Shown here: positions 49,599-59,396 of the stretch, piece after piece
How positions within the stretch are numbered: position 1 is the first letter of the stretch
How the letters are laid out: each line of letters starts with the position of its first letter
Assembly: GCF_902500225.1 (NCBI RefSeq)
Contig: NZ_LR722654.1
Location: 1 to 64,000 of the forward strand
Direction of reading: 5' to 3'
Origin: Buttiauxella massiliensis
GTDB taxonomy: Bacteria; Pseudomonadota; Gammaproteobacteria; Enterobacterales; Enterobacteriaceae
Length of the DNA: 64,000 nucleotides
The notes under the pieces: generated by a model
Databases searched by the model: none
What the model was told of the DNA's origin: nothing
Seen by the model: only the letters and a program-made list of their open reading frames with translations
Position numbers and translations under genes: made by a program

Positions 49599-52200
49599 AG
49601 CGCGAATTAAAACTAAACGCCGTATTTCGCCCTTCTGGTTACTGCCAATTATCGCACTGATGATTGCCGGCTGGCTGATGTGGACGACCTGGGAAGAACG
49701 CGGCACGACTGCGACCATTGATTTTATTTCGGCTGACGGCATCGTTGCCGGGCGCACGCCTGTACGTTACCAGGGTGTTGAAGTCGGCACGGTACAAAGC
49801 GTCAGCCTCAGTAAAAACCTGAGCAAAATCGAAGTAAAAATCAGCGTGAAAAGCGATATGAAAGACGCGCTGCGTGAAGATACCCAGTTTTGGCTGGTCA
49901 CACCCAAGGCGTCTCTTGCGGGTGTTTCCGGCCTGGATGCGCTGGTTGGCGGCAACTATATCGGCATGATGCCGGGCAAAGGCGAGCCGAAAGATCACTT
50001 CTCCGCGCTCGATACCCAGCCGAAATATCGCCTTAACAATGGCGAGCTGATGATTCACTTGCACGCACCGGATTTAGGTTCGCTCAACAGTGGGTCGCTA
50101 GTTTATTACCGCAAAATTCCGGTAGGCCGAGTGTATGACTACACCATCAACAAGAACCAGCAGGGCGTGACGATTGACGTGCTGGTTGACCGCCGCTTTA
50201 CCAAACTGGTGAAAAAAGGCAGCCGCTTCTGGAACGTATCCGGCGTTAAAGCCAACGTCAGTCTTTCCGGTGCGCAAGTTCAGCTAGAAAGCCTGGCGGC
50301 ATTGGTCAACGGCGCTATCGCCTTTGACTCGCCGGAAAACTCAGCCGAAGCCAAAGCTGATGATGAGTTTGGCCTGTATGAAGATCTGGCGCATAGCCAG
50401 CGTGGCGTAATCATCGATCTTGATTTGCCGAGCGGACAAGGTTTAAACGCCGGTTCAACTGCGCTGATGTATCAAGGGCTTGAAGTCGGAACACTGACCA
50501 AACTAAACCTCAATCCGGGCAGCACGGTAACCGGCCAAATGACGGTGGACCCAAGCGTGGTCAATCTGATGCGGAGCGGGACGCGCATTGAGTTGCGCAG
50601 CCCTAAGATTTCCCTCAGCAACCCGAATATCAGCAGCCTGTTAACGGGAAGTACGTTTGAATTGGTACCCGGTGAAGGTGAACCGCAAAACCATTTTGTG
50701 GTTTTCCCGAGCGATAAAACTCTCTTGCAGCAGCCTGATGTTCTGACCCTGAACCTGACGGCACCGGAAAGTTATGGCATTGATGCAGGCCAGCCGATTA
50801 TTTTGCATGGTGTGCAGGTGGGGCAGATTCTTGAGCGCAAATTGTCGGCCAAAGGCGTCACCTTCTCCGCAGCCATTGATCCTGAATATCGGCATTTGAT
50901 TCAGGGCGACAGCAAATTCGTCGTCAACAGCCGTATTGATGTAAAGCTGGGTATTGATGGCGTTGAATTCCTGGGTGCCAGCGCCAGCGAATGGGTCAAC
51001 GGCGGTGTCAGAGTCATTCCAGGTAACAAAGGTGCTATGAAAGATAGCTATCCACTCTATGCCAACCTTGAAAAGGCGGTGGAAAACAGCCTGAGCGACC
51101 TACCAACAACCACGTTGACGTTAACCGCGGCCAGCCTGCCAGATATTCAGACCGGCTCCGTGGTGCTTTATCGTAAATTCCAGGTCGGGGAAATCATCAG
51201 CGTACGTCCTCGTGCTAACAGTTTTGACATTGATGTAAATATCAAACCGGAATACCGTAACCTGCTGACCTCCAATAGCGTGTTCTGGGCCGAGGGTGGC
51301 GCTCGTGTGCAACTCAATGGCAGTGGCCTTACCGTTCAGGCTTCCCCTCTTTCGCGTGCCTTAAAAGGTGCTATCAGTTTCGACAACTTAAGCGGCGCCA
51401 GCGTCGGCCTGAAAAAAGGCGACAAGCGAATGCTGTACGCCTCTGAAACTGCCGCTCGTGCGGTAGGCAGTCAGATAACGCTGCACACTTTCGATGCTGG
51501 TAAACTTTCTGCCGGTATGCCAATCCGTTATCTGGGCATAAATATAGGGCAACTTGAGTCACTGAATCTGACAGCTTCACGCAGTGAAGTAGAAGCCAAA
51601 GCAGTACTCTACCCTGAGTTTGTTGAGACATTTGCCCGCAGCGGCACGCGCTTCTCTGTCGTCACCCCGAAAATTTCGGCCTCCGGCGTGGATAATCTCG
51701 ATACTATTCTCCAGCCTTATATCAACGTTGAACCAGGCCGCGGCGCAGCACGTCGTGACTTCGAATTGCAGGAAGCCTCTATTACTGACTCCCGCTACTC
51801 AGACGGCCTGAACATCGTAGTAGAAGTGACTGAAGCGGGCGCATTAAACATCGGTACGCCAGTGCTATTCCGCGGTATCGAAGTGGGTACGGTGACCGGA
51901 TTAACCCTCGGCAACCTCTCTGACCGCGTGATGGTTGGCCTGCGTATCAGCAAGCGCTTCCAGCATCTGGTGCGTGATAGCTCAGTATTCTGGCTGGCCT
52001 CTGGTTATAGTCTCGATTTCGGTCTGACGGGTGGTGTAGTGAAAACCGGCACCTTCAACCAGTTCATCCGCGGTGGTATCGCCTTCGCCACGCCGCCTGG
52101 TACACCACTGGCACCGAAAGCAGAAACGGGTAAACATTTCCTGTTAGAGCAAAGTGAGCCTAAAGAGTGGCGTCAATGGGGCACCGCACTGCCTCGCTAA
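49567..52200 (+). CDS. yebT: MCE-domain lipid-transport tunnel protein LetB (YebT)
   Basis: Periplasm-spanning hexameric tunnel formed by stacked MCE domains, anchored in the inner membrane by one N-terminal helix (~20-38). 877 residues, the same as E. coli, with seven consecutive MCE repeats recognisable by recurring G-x-P-V-R-Y-x-G-V-x-V-G-type strands (for example [52 protein letters not shown]). Start ATG 49567 lies within yebS. Works with YebS. Confidence 0.96.
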   Translation: MSQEMPASPTEARIKTKRRISPFWLLPIIALMIAGWLMWTTWEERGTTATIDFISADGIVAGRTPVRYQGVEVGTVQSVSLSKNLSKIEVKISVKSDMKDALREDTQFWLVTPKASLAGVSGLDALVGGNYIGMMPGKGEPKDHFSALDTQPKYRLNNGELMIHLHAPDLGSLNSGSLVYYRKIPVGRVYDYTINKNQQGVTIDVLVDRRFTKLVKKGSRFWNVSGVKANVSLSGAQVQLESLAALVNGAIAFDSPENSAEAKADDEFGLYEDLAHSQRGVIIDLDLPSGQGLNAGSTALMYQGLEVGTLTKLNLNPGSTVTGQMTVDPSVVNLMRSGTRIELRSPKISLSNPNISSLLTGSTFELVPGEGEPQNHFVVFPSDKTLLQQPDVLTLNLTAPESYGIDAGQPIILHGVQVGQILERKLSAKGVTFSAAIDPEYRHLIQGDSKFVVNSRIDVKLGIDGVEFLGASASEWVNGGVRVIPGNKGAMKDSYPLYANLEKAVENSLSDLPTTTLTLTAASLPDIQTGSVVLYRKFQVGEIISVRPRANSFDIDVNIKPEYRNLLTSNSVFWAEGGARVQLNGSGLTVQASPLSRALKGAISFDNLSGASVGLKKGDKRMLYASETAARAVGSQITLHTFDAGKLSAGMPIRYLGINIGQLESLNLTASRSEVEAKAVLYPEFVETFARSGTRFSVVTPKISASGVDNLDTILQPYINVEPGRGAARRDFELQEASITDSRYSDGLNIVVEVTEAGALNIGTPVLFRGIEVGTVTGLTLGNLSDRVMVGLRISKRFQHLVRDSSVFWLASGYSLDFGLTGGVVKTGTFNQFIRGGIAFATPPGTPLAPKAETGKHFLLEQSEPKEWRQWGTALPR

Positions 52201-52207
52201 TACCTTC

Positions 52208-52230
52208 GCCCCGGTGCCTCACCGGGGCGT
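52208..52230 (+). terminator. Hairpin after yebT
   Basis: Stem CGCCCCGGT-GCCTC-ACCGGGGCG followed by TTTGTGTT; a probable terminator or attenuator before rsmF. Confidence 0.8.
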
Positions 52231-52272
52231 TTGTGTTACCATCCCTCCTTCATTTTTTTCTGGACTTCCTTA

Positions 52273-53715
52273 GTGGCTCATTCTCACACCGCCTTTCTCC
52301 CGCAAGCTTTTCTTGATGTTATTCGCGATGCACTCCCGGCAGATCAATCTATCGAGAGCTTTATCGAGTATTGCCAGCGGCCACTGCGTCGCAGCTTGCG
52401 TGTTAATACCCTCAAGATTTCGGTCAATGATTTTCTTGCGCTTGTCGCCTCTTATGACTGGCATCTGACACCGATTCCGTGGTGCGCAGAAGGGTTCTGG
52501 ATTGAACGTGATGATGAAGAAAGCCTGCCGCTGGGTAGTAGTGCCGAACATTTGAGTGGCCTGTTCTACATTCAGGAAGCCAGTTCAATGCTGCCCGTTG
52601 CGGCGTTGTTTGCTGACGGCAATCAACCGGACCGAATTATGGATGTCGCAGCGGCTCCAGGCTCCAAAACCACGCAAATTGCAGCGCGTATGGGCAATCA
52701 TGGTGCAATCCTCGCCAATGAATATTCCGCCAGTCGCGTTAAAGTGCTACACGCTAACATCAGCCGCTGCGGTATCAGCAACGTCGCGTTGACGCATTTC
52801 GACGGCCGAGTATTTGGTGCTGCACTACCGGAGTGTTTCGATGCAATTTTGCTGGATGCCCCATGCTCAGGTGAAGGTGTGGTGCGTAAAGACCCTGACG
52901 CCCTGCGCAACTGGACGCCAGAAAGCACCGCCAGCATCGCCGATACGCAGCGTGAGCTGATTGCCAGCGCTTTTCATGCGTTGCGTCCAGGCGGTACGTT
53001 GATCTATTCCACCTGCACTTTAAATCGTGAAGAGAATCAGCAGATTTGCCAGTGGTTACTGGATGAGTGGCCTGATGCTGTGGAAATCGCCCCGCTTAAC
53101 GATTTATTCCCGGAGGCGGATAAAGCTATTACTGCCGAAGGCTACTTGCATGTTTTCCCGCAAATTTACGATTGTGAAGGATTCTTCGTTGCGCGCCTGC
53201 GCAAAACTGCATCCGTAGAAGCGCTCCCGGCCCCAGGCTACAAAGTGGGGAAATTCCCGTTTGTACCAATGCATGGAAAACAAGCTGCGGAAGTGACCGC
53301 AGCTGCAAAACAGTCTGGGATCGCCTGGCAAGATGACCAACAACTTTGGTTGAGAGATAAAGAAATCTGGCTATTCCCCAAAGAGATTATTCCGCTATTT
53401 GGCCAGGTTCGATTTTCACGTATTGGTTTACGCCTTGCTGAGCAATACAACAAAGGCTATCGCTGGCAGCATGAAGCCGTCATAGCCCTGGTGCCTGGCG
53501 ATTCACCGCTAGGATTTGCGCTTACTGAATTTGAAGCGGACGAGTGGTATCACGGTCGCGATATTTACCCAGATGTATCCCCCGAGCTAAATGAGGTTGT
53601 CGTGACATACCAGGGACAACCTCTTGGTCTGGCAAGAAAAGTTGGATCTCGCCTGAAAAATAGCTATCCACGTGAATTGGTTCGCGACGGAAAACTGTTT
53701 GCCGCCAGGGGCTGA
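52273..53715 (+). CDS. rsmF: 16S rRNA m5C1407 methyltransferase RsmF
   Basis: SAM-dependent RNA m5C methyltransferase of the Nol1/Nop2/Sun family. 480 residues (E. coli 479). Motif [14 protein letters not shown], the DAPCSGEG catalytic-loop cysteine and the [12 protein letters not shown] cysteine nucleophile are intact. I set the start at GTG 52273 ([13 protein letters not shown] follows), matching the E. coli N-terminus; the ribosome binding site is poor, and the frame stays open upstream to 52231 inside the yebT terminator region. Confidence 0.92.
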   Translation: MAHSHTAFLPQAFLDVIRDALPADQSIESFIEYCQRPLRRSLRVNTLKISVNDFLALVASYDWHLTPIPWCAEGFWIERDDEESLPLGSSAEHLSGLFYIQEASSMLPVAALFADGNQPDRIMDVAAAPGSKTTQIAARMGNHGAILANEYSASRVKVLHANISRCGISNVALTHFDGRVFGAALPECFDAILLDAPCSGEGVVRKDPDALRNWTPESTASIADTQRELIASAFHALRPGGTLIYSTCTLNREENQQICQWLLDEWPDAVEIAPLNDLFPEADKAITAEGYLHVFPQIYDCEGFFVARLRKTASVEALPAPGYKVGKFPFVPMHGKQAAEVTAAAKQSGIAWQDDQQLWLRDKEIWLFPKEIIPLFGQVRFSRIGLRLAEQYNKGYRWQHEAVIALVPGDSPLGFALTEFEADEWYHGRDIYPDVSPELNEVVVTYQGQPLGLARKVGSRLKNSYPRELVRDGKLFAARG

Positions 53716-53827
53716 TGCGTAAAAAAATAGTCGCCATGTAGTTTGCAGTTTTTGTACGTTTGTCTACGCTCTACTGTGGGAGACCTTACTGGTCATACCA
53801 CATGTACCCAGACCCAAGGAGAGCGTG

Positions 53828-54067
53828 ATGACGAAAACTAGCGTACGAATAGGCATCTTCGAAATTGATGATGCTGAATTACATGGCGAGCAGCAAGGGG
53901 ACCGCACGTTGAGCATCCCTTGTAAATCCGACCCGGACCTGTGCATGCAACTTGATGCCTGGGATGATGAAACAAGTATTCCCGCCGTCCTCGATGGCGA
54001 ACATTCAGTCCTCTACCGTCAACATTACGACCAAAAATCTGATGCCTGGGTCATGCGTCTTGCATAA
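53828..54067 (+). CDS. yebV: Small protein YebV
   Basis: A 79-residue cytoplasmic protein matching E. coli YebV (78 aa): KTSVRIG-F-EIDDAELHGE and SIPCKSDPDLCMQLDAWD are conserved. Function unknown; osmotic/stress-induced in E. coli by report. ATG 53828 with GGAGA upstream, rather than GTG 53825. Confidence 0.92.
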   Translation: MTKTSVRIGIFEIDDAELHGEQQGDRTLSIPCKSDPDLCMQLDAWDDETSIPAVLDGEHSVLYRQHYDQKSDAWVMRLA

Positions 54068-54076
54068 CTCAAAGTG

Positions 54077-54095
54077 ACCCGTCGCCCAGACGGGT
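54077..54095 (+). terminator. Hairpin after yebV
   Basis: 7-bp stem ACCCGTC-GCCCA-GACGGGT followed by TAATTAATT; moderate terminator. Confidence 0.65.
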
Positions 54096-54172
54096 TAATT
54101 AATTGGCACTGATTACCCTCTTCTCGTGACTTCCCCTACAATTAAGCCAAACGGTGCAACTCAAAGGCAATC

Positions 54173-54364
54173 ATGTTTGCGTTGGTTTTATTTGTTTGCT
54201 ACCTGGACGGCGGCTGCGAAGATATTGTGGTAGATGTCTTTAATACTGAACAGCAGTGCCTGTTCGCTATGGATGAGCAGCGGATACGCTACGGTGGCTG
54301 TTTCCCGGTGGAAGATTTTATTGATAGTTTCTGGCGTCCGGCGCAAGAATACAGCTCGTTGTAG
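54173..54364 (+). CDS. yebW: DUF1482 family protein YebW
   Basis: A 63-residue protein with the same length as E. coli YebW and near-identical sequence (MFALVLFVCYLDGGCEDIVVDV). Three cysteines at conserved places. Function unknown. Convergent with pphA, 2 bp apart. Confidence 0.92.
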   Translation: MFALVLFVCYLDGGCEDIVVDVFNTEQQCLFAMDEQRIRYGGCFPVEDFIDSFWRPAQEYSSL

Positions 54365-54366
54365 TG

Positions 54367-55011
54367 TTACTGAACCTGCACCATAGTCAGCTTATTACCA
54401 AACACTGCGCCGGTATCAATATAATATTGATTATGAAAATGACTCACTTCTTTGAGCGGCGTATGGCCGAAGTAGAACTCATCAGCACCGTCGATATCCT
54501 CGCCTCGCCCCTGTAAATTCTTATTAAGCCTATCCCGGCTCCAGACCAGTAAATGTTCATCGACGGGCTGATTCCAACTGTAATGCCCTGAAGGGTAGTC
54601 TGCATGAGCAATAACCAGCGTCTTGTCATGCGTATGAAGTTCAATTACCAACGGTAAATCGCGGCACTTCAGTAAGGCTAGCTGCACATTATTTTGACGC
54701 TGTTCTGGCAATTCCCGATACCACTCACCACCGTTCATCTGCCAGAGCATTCCCTCACCTTCGTCGAGCGCCTCTAAAGCCATCGCTTCATGGTTGCCCT
54801 TCACTGCTTTAAACCACTTACTACCGAGCAGTGCCAGGCATCCAGGGCTGTTTGCACCGCGATCAATAAGATCACCCACCGAGATAAGTAAATCCTGATG
54901 ATAATCAAAATGATGAAGTTTAAGCTGGCTAATCAATTCAGAGAGGCAGCCGTGTAAATCACCAACAATAAACACATGCCGCCACTCTTCGCCGTCTATT
55001 CGCTGATACAT
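54367..55011 (-). CDS. pphA: Serine/threonine protein phosphatase PphA
   Basis: PPP-family metallophosphatase of 214 residues (E. coli PphA 218). Metal and catalytic motifs GDLHGC, GDLIDRG and GNHE are intact, followed by a histidine ligand in VIAHADYP and YFGHTP. Assigned as pphA rather than pphB from its place after yebW. In Salmonella and E. coli the DNA beyond this gene (toward SdsR) is an integration hot spot. Confidence 0.92.
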   Translation of the reverse strand: MYQRIDGEEWRHVFIVGDLHGCLSELISQLKLHHFDYHQDLLISVGDLIDRGANSPGCLALLGSKWFKAVKGNHEAMALEALDEGEGMLWQMNGGEWYRELPEQRQNNVQLALLKCRDLPLVIELHTHDKTLVIAHADYPSGHYSWNQPVDEHLLVWSRDRLNKNLQGRGEDIDGADEFYFGHTPLKEVSHFHNQYYIDTGAVFGNKLTMVQVQ

Positions 55012-55065
55012 ACCGCCCCCACTTTGTTTATTTATTGCTTAATTATAAACCAGTGGGGGCAATGA

Positions 55066-55593
55066 TTAGCGGGCAGGACGAATGAACATTTTGATTTGCT
55101 TACCGTGGTATTCAACAAAATGCTGGAACTGGAAACCAAATCGCTCAGCCAGATAGATAGAACGCAGGTTGTCATCATCAATAATGCAACAAACTGGTGT
55201 CGCTAACTCACGGTCCGCCCATTGCAGAACCGCGTTGAGCGCTTCGCTGGCATAGCCTTTACCGTGCACAGCGGGAATCAGTGACCATCCCGCTTCCGGA
55301 AGTTCAAGCGCCGGAGTTAACTCACGTTGTGCGTCCTGAAAACCAAACGAACCAATATAACGCTCAGTCTCTTTTTCAAAGACAGCCCAATAGCCGTAAC
55401 CAATCGCCTGCCAATGACCGATGTAACGCAGCAATCTTCCCCAGGTCATTTCTGGGCCTTGCGGTTGTCCACCACCAATAAACCTCACCATTTCTGGGTC
55501 CGCCCAACAGGCAGCTAATGCCGGAAAATCATCCAGCGTAAAATGGCGGAGAATTAGACGTTCAGTTTCCAGACGAGGTGCTGCATTAACCAT
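55066..55593 (-). CDS. GNAT family acetyltransferase (RimJ/RimL-like)
   Basis: A 175-residue N-acetyltransferase with the TERLILRHFTLDDF start, the acetyl-CoA loop PAVHGKGYASEA and the C-terminal NLRSIYLAERFGFQ helix. Start ATG 55593 lies 7 nt after GAAGGA; upstream in-frame starts are too close to that site. Substrate unknown. Not part of the E. coli pphA neighbourhood, so probably the first accessory gene. Confidence 0.88.
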   Translation of the reverse strand: MVNAAPRLETERLILRHFTLDDFPALAACWADPEMVRFIGGGQPQGPEMTWGRLLRYIGHWQAIGYGYWAVFEKETERYIGSFGFQDAQRELTPALELPEAGWSLIPAVHGKGYASEALNAVLQWADRELATPVCCIIDDDNLRSIYLAERFGFQFQHFVEYHGKQIKMFIRPAR

Positions 55594-55728
55594 GCTCATA
55601 TCCTTCAAACGTATTATTGGCGTACGATTTTTTACTTATTTTGCCGCCATACGGTTTGAGACACAATCAGCACACTGCATTCGAAAGTATGGAAATTGAA
55701 GGAAAAGCGAGTCAGAGCCACAAATAGA

Positions 55729-55752
55729 AAAGGCTGCATAAATGCAGCCTTT
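55729..55752. terminator. Bidirectional hairpin terminator after the GNAT region
   Basis: Perfect 11-bp stem AAAGGCTGCAT-AA-ATGCAGCCTTT; on the minus strand followed by TCTATTT. Could end a short transcript starting around 55850-56010 or the SulP gene. Confidence 0.75.
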
Positions 55753-56015
55753 AGAGAGGTGATACGAGTTATCTGGTAAATACTACGCTTCTTAAAGCGA
55801 TGAAATATGGCTTGCGCCCCAAGGGAATGTGGTCATTAAACCTACCACGAACCCACCAGTTTACTTTTGAGGATCAGTTTCAAAACTATCTGGCACCTCC
55901 GTTTCACTCTGGAACTAAGGCTAATCTAGCAGCCTTAACATTGTAAAAGTAACGGCAGATTCACAGTTTTGCCATTTTCTCATCAAATAAATCTGGATTA
56001 ACGCGTGAGTGGTAT
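55753..56015. other. Intergenic stretch with a possible mini-ORF or sRNA
   Basis: Between the hairpin and the SulP stop. On the minus strand a 14-codon frame (55792-55836, MTTFPWGASHISSL) follows a GTAGG motif and is about 40 nt before the hairpin. I could not find SdsR/RyeA here, although the location is near pphA. No other gene supported. Confidence 0.4.
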
Positions 56016-57506
56016 TCAAATTTTGCCGCTCAGCCGCTCGTGGAAGTCGCTGCTGCGTAAATCGAGACCGACAATTTGTACCTTGCTTTCATAGCGTTGA
56101 TAGCGGGTTTCGATCGCATCAAGCACGGCAACTGTCGATACATCCCAAATTTGAGCCTGAGACAAATCAATAATCACGTTTTGCGGATCGTCGGCATACT
56201 GGAAATGTTCAACCAAATCGTTGCTACTGGCAAAAAACAACGGCCCGGTTACCGTATATCTTACAGATTGCCCGTCTTCAGATAATGTTCTTTCCGCGCG
56301 TACTACGTGGGCAATACGGCGAGCAAACAAGATCATCGCAAAAACCACGCCACCGACGACACCCAACGCCAGGTTCCCGGTCGCAACGGTCACTGCGACA
56401 GTGCTTACCATCACTAAAGTTTCTGGAAATGGAATTCTTTTCAAGGTAGCAGGTTTAACACTGTGCCAGTTGAGCGTTTTCACCGCCACAATCACCATAA
56501 TTCCGGCTAAAACCACCATCGGGATTTTTGCCATCAATTCGCTTAAACCGGTGACTAACAGCAACAGCACCAGGCCGGCAGCAATTGTCGAGATGCGCGT
56601 CCGCCCCTTGCCAAGTTCCACATTGACCATGGTCTGGCCAATCATGGCGCAACCGGCAATACCACCGTAAAAACCGGCGAATATGTTAGATACTCCCAAC
56701 CCCCAACATTCACGACGTTTACTCGAAGGTGTGTCAGTCAGTTCATCAACAAGTTTGGCGGTTAACAACGATTCCATTAAGCCAACGAAGGCGATGCTCA
56801 AAGCGCAAGGCCAGATAATTCGTAAAGTATCCAGATTCAAGGGCACCAACAACTCTGTCAGTCCGGGTAATCCAGTAGCCATTGGTCCCGCCTCACCCAC
56901 TGTTGGTACAGATAACCCCATCCCAATGAATGCCGCTGTAATGACAATAATCGCCACCAACGGCGACGGAACCATTTTAAATACCCGAGGGAGAAACAGC
57001 ACTATTGCCAGGGTGAGCGCTAACAGCCCCCAGACCAGCGGGTTATCCCCCCAAATATGTGGTACCTGGGCAAAGAAAATGAGAATGCCCAACGCGTTTA
57101 CAAACCCGGTCATCACTGACAGTGGTATATAGCGCATCATACGAGCAAGCCCTGTGACACCGAACAAAATCTGGATTAACCCTGCCAGCAACACCGCCGG
57201 GAAAATATATTCAACGCCGTGCAGATGCACCATTGGACCGATAACTAATGCTACTGAGCCAGCAGCAGCTGTCACCATTGCGGGGCGCCCACCAAGCAGT
57301 GACATGGATAAACAAAGCACAACAGAGGCGACGAGGCTGACTTTCGGGTCAACCCCCGCGATGACTGAGAATGAAATGATTTCAGGTACAAGTGCCAATG
57401 CCGTTACCACTCCAGCAAGGGATTCACGAGCGAGCAAACGCGGGCTACGTAAAACCGAGGCGAGAGAGTTTTCCCGACGATGTGTTTCAGTTTGATTTGT
57501 GGTCAT
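56016..57506 (-). CDS. SulP family inorganic anion transporter with STAS domain
   Basis: A 496-residue SLC26/SulP-type transporter: about 12-14 transmembrane helices (residues ~25-395) followed by a cytoplasmic STAS domain (~415-496, VIIDLSQAQIWDVSTVAVLDAI). Likely carries sulfate, bicarbonate or another small anion; the sequence does not tell which. Shorter than typical 550-aa SulP proteins because of a compact STAS domain. Not in the E. coli pphA region, but base composition is like the backbone. Confidence 0.9.
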   Translation of the reverse strand: MTTNQTETHRRENSLASVLRSPRLLARESLAGVVTALALVPEIISFSVIAGVDPKVSLVASVVLCLSMSLLGGRPAMVTAAAGSVALVIGPMVHLHGVEYIFPAVLLAGLIQILFGVTGLARMMRYIPLSVMTGFVNALGILIFFAQVPHIWGDNPLVWGLLALTLAIVLFLPRVFKMVPSPLVAIIVITAAFIGMGLSVPTVGEAGPMATGLPGLTELLVPLNLDTLRIIWPCALSIAFVGLMESLLTAKLVDELTDTPSSKRRECWGLGVSNIFAGFYGGIAGCAMIGQTMVNVELGKGRTRISTIAAGLVLLLLVTGLSELMAKIPMVVLAGIMVIVAVKTLNWHSVKPATLKRIPFPETLVMVSTVAVTVATGNLALGVVGGVVFAMILFARRIAHVVRAERTLSEDGQSVRYTVTGPLFFASSNDLVEHFQYADDPQNVIIDLSQAQIWDVSTVAVLDAIETRYQRYESKVQIVGLDLRSSDFHERLSGKI

Positions 57507-57815
57507 AGTTTGTCTTTGCAGGTTTGTCGTTATTAGTTGGAGCGAACTTCAGGTCGGAAGTGATTGTACAGAGAGGATAGTAAGGATGCTAATTAATATA
57601 CCCCCTATCTCGGTCCTATCCTCTGGACTTGTATGGGTATTCATGTAGATGATTTCAGGATGATGAATATTGAGGCATGCCACAAATATAGATATTAATG
57701 GCTATTATTAGAAAGACAATTATTAGTAAACCAACATAAAAGCAATTACAATACTGCCGATATTTTCGAAAAATATAATTTTACTTTAGCCATTTTAATT
57801 AATGGAGGCTTACTT
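57507..57815. other. Divergent promoter region between the SulP and solute-binding genes
   Basis: 309 bases, increasingly AT-rich to the right. Contains a 9-bp inverted repeat AGAGGATAG (57572-57580) / CTATCCTCT (57616-57624) flanking TATACCCCC, an operator-like pattern toward the SulP gene, and the near-palindrome ATATTTTCGAAAAATAT (57760-57776) about 40 bp before the solute-binding gene. Confidence 0.5.
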
Positions 57816-58730
57816 TTGTTTAGTCATTTGACTTATTGTAAAATGATTGGTTCTTTTATGTTGGCTGCTATGATATTTTTTTGCAGCAGTGCTGTAGCCG
57901 ATCCTGTGCTTAATAAAATACTTAGCACGCATAGTATTACCTTGGCATGGGTGGGTAGTTCCAAGCCTTTTTCCTGGGAGGTAAATGGAAAACCGACTGG
58001 TATGGCGGTGGATATCTGCCAGGGAGTTGTCGACAGTATAAAAAAACGCTACAACACAAATCTAAATATACAATGGATAGAAGTTGCCTCAGCCGCGCGC
58101 TTTGAATATATATCTCATCATAAAGCAGATATTCTCTGCGCCATTGCCGGAAATACAGCGCAACGTAATAAATTCGTTACTTTTTCAAAGCCATGGTTTT
58201 TTACACGGACAAATTTTCTGGCTAAAAAATCTCAGCATATAAATAGCCTCGAAATGCTCTCTGGGCGAACCGTAGGGGCTATTAGTGGCGGAACATCTGC
58301 ATTATTACTCTCTGCAATGAACCAAAATATTAACTATTCGATCTCTGTTAAGCTGATGAGAAGTTTCGATGAAGGATTTAATTTACTAGAACAAGGGCAC
58401 ATCTCAGCATTTGTCACTGATGACATTATCATACATAGCAAGTTAGCTGAAATGGCGAACAGAGATGACTATCAAATGAGTGCTGAAGGATTTGGTGACG
58501 TAATACCCTATGGAATGGTGATAGCTAAAGATGCAGATGAAATAGAGCCCATCATCAATGATGAGTTAAAAAACCTGTTTATCTCAAAACGATTTGATGA
58601 GTTATATAATAAATGGTTCATGTCCCCTATTTCTCCTACTGGTGAAAACATGCGGCAACCCATGTCAAATGATCTCATCAAAGAAAAAAATAACTATCTA
58701 CTTGCACCAGAAACTCCAACTACAGACTAA
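57816..58730 (+). CDS. Orphan solute-binding protein, amino acid (SBP_bac_3) type
   Basis: A 304-residue protein with a signal peptide (cleavage near AVA-DP, ~residue 29) and a family 3 periplasmic binding domain (ITLAWVGSSKPFSWEVNGKPTGMAVDICQGVVDSI, RTVGAISGGTSA, DELYNKWF). These proteins normally hand amino acids to an ABC permease, but no permease or ATPase gene is nearby. TTG start at 57816 with GGAGG 8 nt upstream. Clearly lower GC than the backbone. The next gene starts 2 nt after its stop. A degraded second copy seems to lie at 59397-59690. Confidence 0.85.
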   Translation: MFSHLTYCKMIGSFMLAAMIFFCSSAVADPVLNKILSTHSITLAWVGSSKPFSWEVNGKPTGMAVDICQGVVDSIKKRYNTNLNIQWIEVASAARFEYISHHKADILCAIAGNTAQRNKFVTFSKPWFFTRTNFLAKKSQHINSLEMLSGRTVGAISGGTSALLLSAMNQNINYSISVKLMRSFDEGFNLLEQGHISAFVTDDIIIHSKLAEMANRDDYQMSAEGFGDVIPYGMVIAKDADEIEPIINDELKNLFISKRFDELYNKWFMSPISPTGENMRQPMSNDLIKEKNNYLLAPETPTTD

Positions 58731-58732
58731 AA

Positions 58733-59293
58733 ATGAACAGCAAAATATTAAAAGAACACCTACAAGAGTGTTTGCGCAAAGAAGTTATGATGAATGATAA
58801 ACCATTTACATGGTCAAGGGCTGTCCATAAAGCGTTTAAATGCCCTGAGAGGAGATTTAATTTTTGGTGGCGAATAGCATCGTATCTTTATAAAACCGAA
58901 AAAAACCTTAATAAAACCATTGCCAGGAAAATTAATAGAAACCTAATAAAAAAATACAATACTGAAATTCAATTACCAGCAACAATCGGACCGGGTTTGA
59001 ACGTTACGCATTTTTTATCTGTTGTGATTAATGGTTGCTCAACAATTGGTTATAATTTCAAAATCCGACAAAATACCACAATTGGCCTTGGTGGCAGCGT
59101 GGGTGAAAAGTTCAACTCGCCAACAATATCCATCGGCAACAACGTTGAAATTGGTGCTTGCTGCTGTATTCTTGGGCACAATCTACTAATCGGAAACAAT
59201 GTTACAATTGGTGCTATGTCATTTATTAATAGAGATATACCTGATAATACAGTCGTCTATACTGAAAAAAATCAAGTAATGAGATTAAAATGA
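58733..59293 (+). CDS. Serine acetyltransferase-like hexapeptide-repeat protein
   Basis: A 186-residue protein with a helical N-terminal half and a left-handed beta-helix (residues ~80-175: ATIGPGLNV, NGCSTIGYN, NTTIGLGGSVG, ISIGNNVEIGACC, LLIGNNVTIGA). The first catalytic His of CysE-type enzymes is kept (VTHFLSVVING), but where CysE has D-R-H-P this protein has FNSP, so the second His is missing. It may acetylate another substrate than serine, e.g. a sugar. Translationally coupled to the solute-binding gene and equally AT-rich: one transferred unit. Confidence 0.82.
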   Translation: MNSKILKEHLQECLRKEVMMNDKPFTWSRAVHKAFKCPERRFNFWWRIASYLYKTEKNLNKTIARKINRNLIKKYNTEIQLPATIGPGLNVTHFLSVVINGCSTIGYNFKIRQNTTIGLGGSVGEKFNSPTISIGNNVEIGACCCILGHNLLIGNNVTIGAMSFINRDIPDNTVVYTEKNQVMRLK

Positions 59294-59396
59294 ACGCCCC
59301 CACTTAATTTACTCGCCGACTTCACTTTAGAGCCATATATAAATACTCAAAAATTAAAAGGCATTCAGAAAACATAGCAAATACATAAATATTGAT

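Noticed and set aside
55594-56015. SdsR/RyeA sRNA expected beside pphA
   Set aside because: Neither strand shows the SdsR sequence I know; only an unrelated hairpin terminator. The sRNA is probably on the far side of the prophage.
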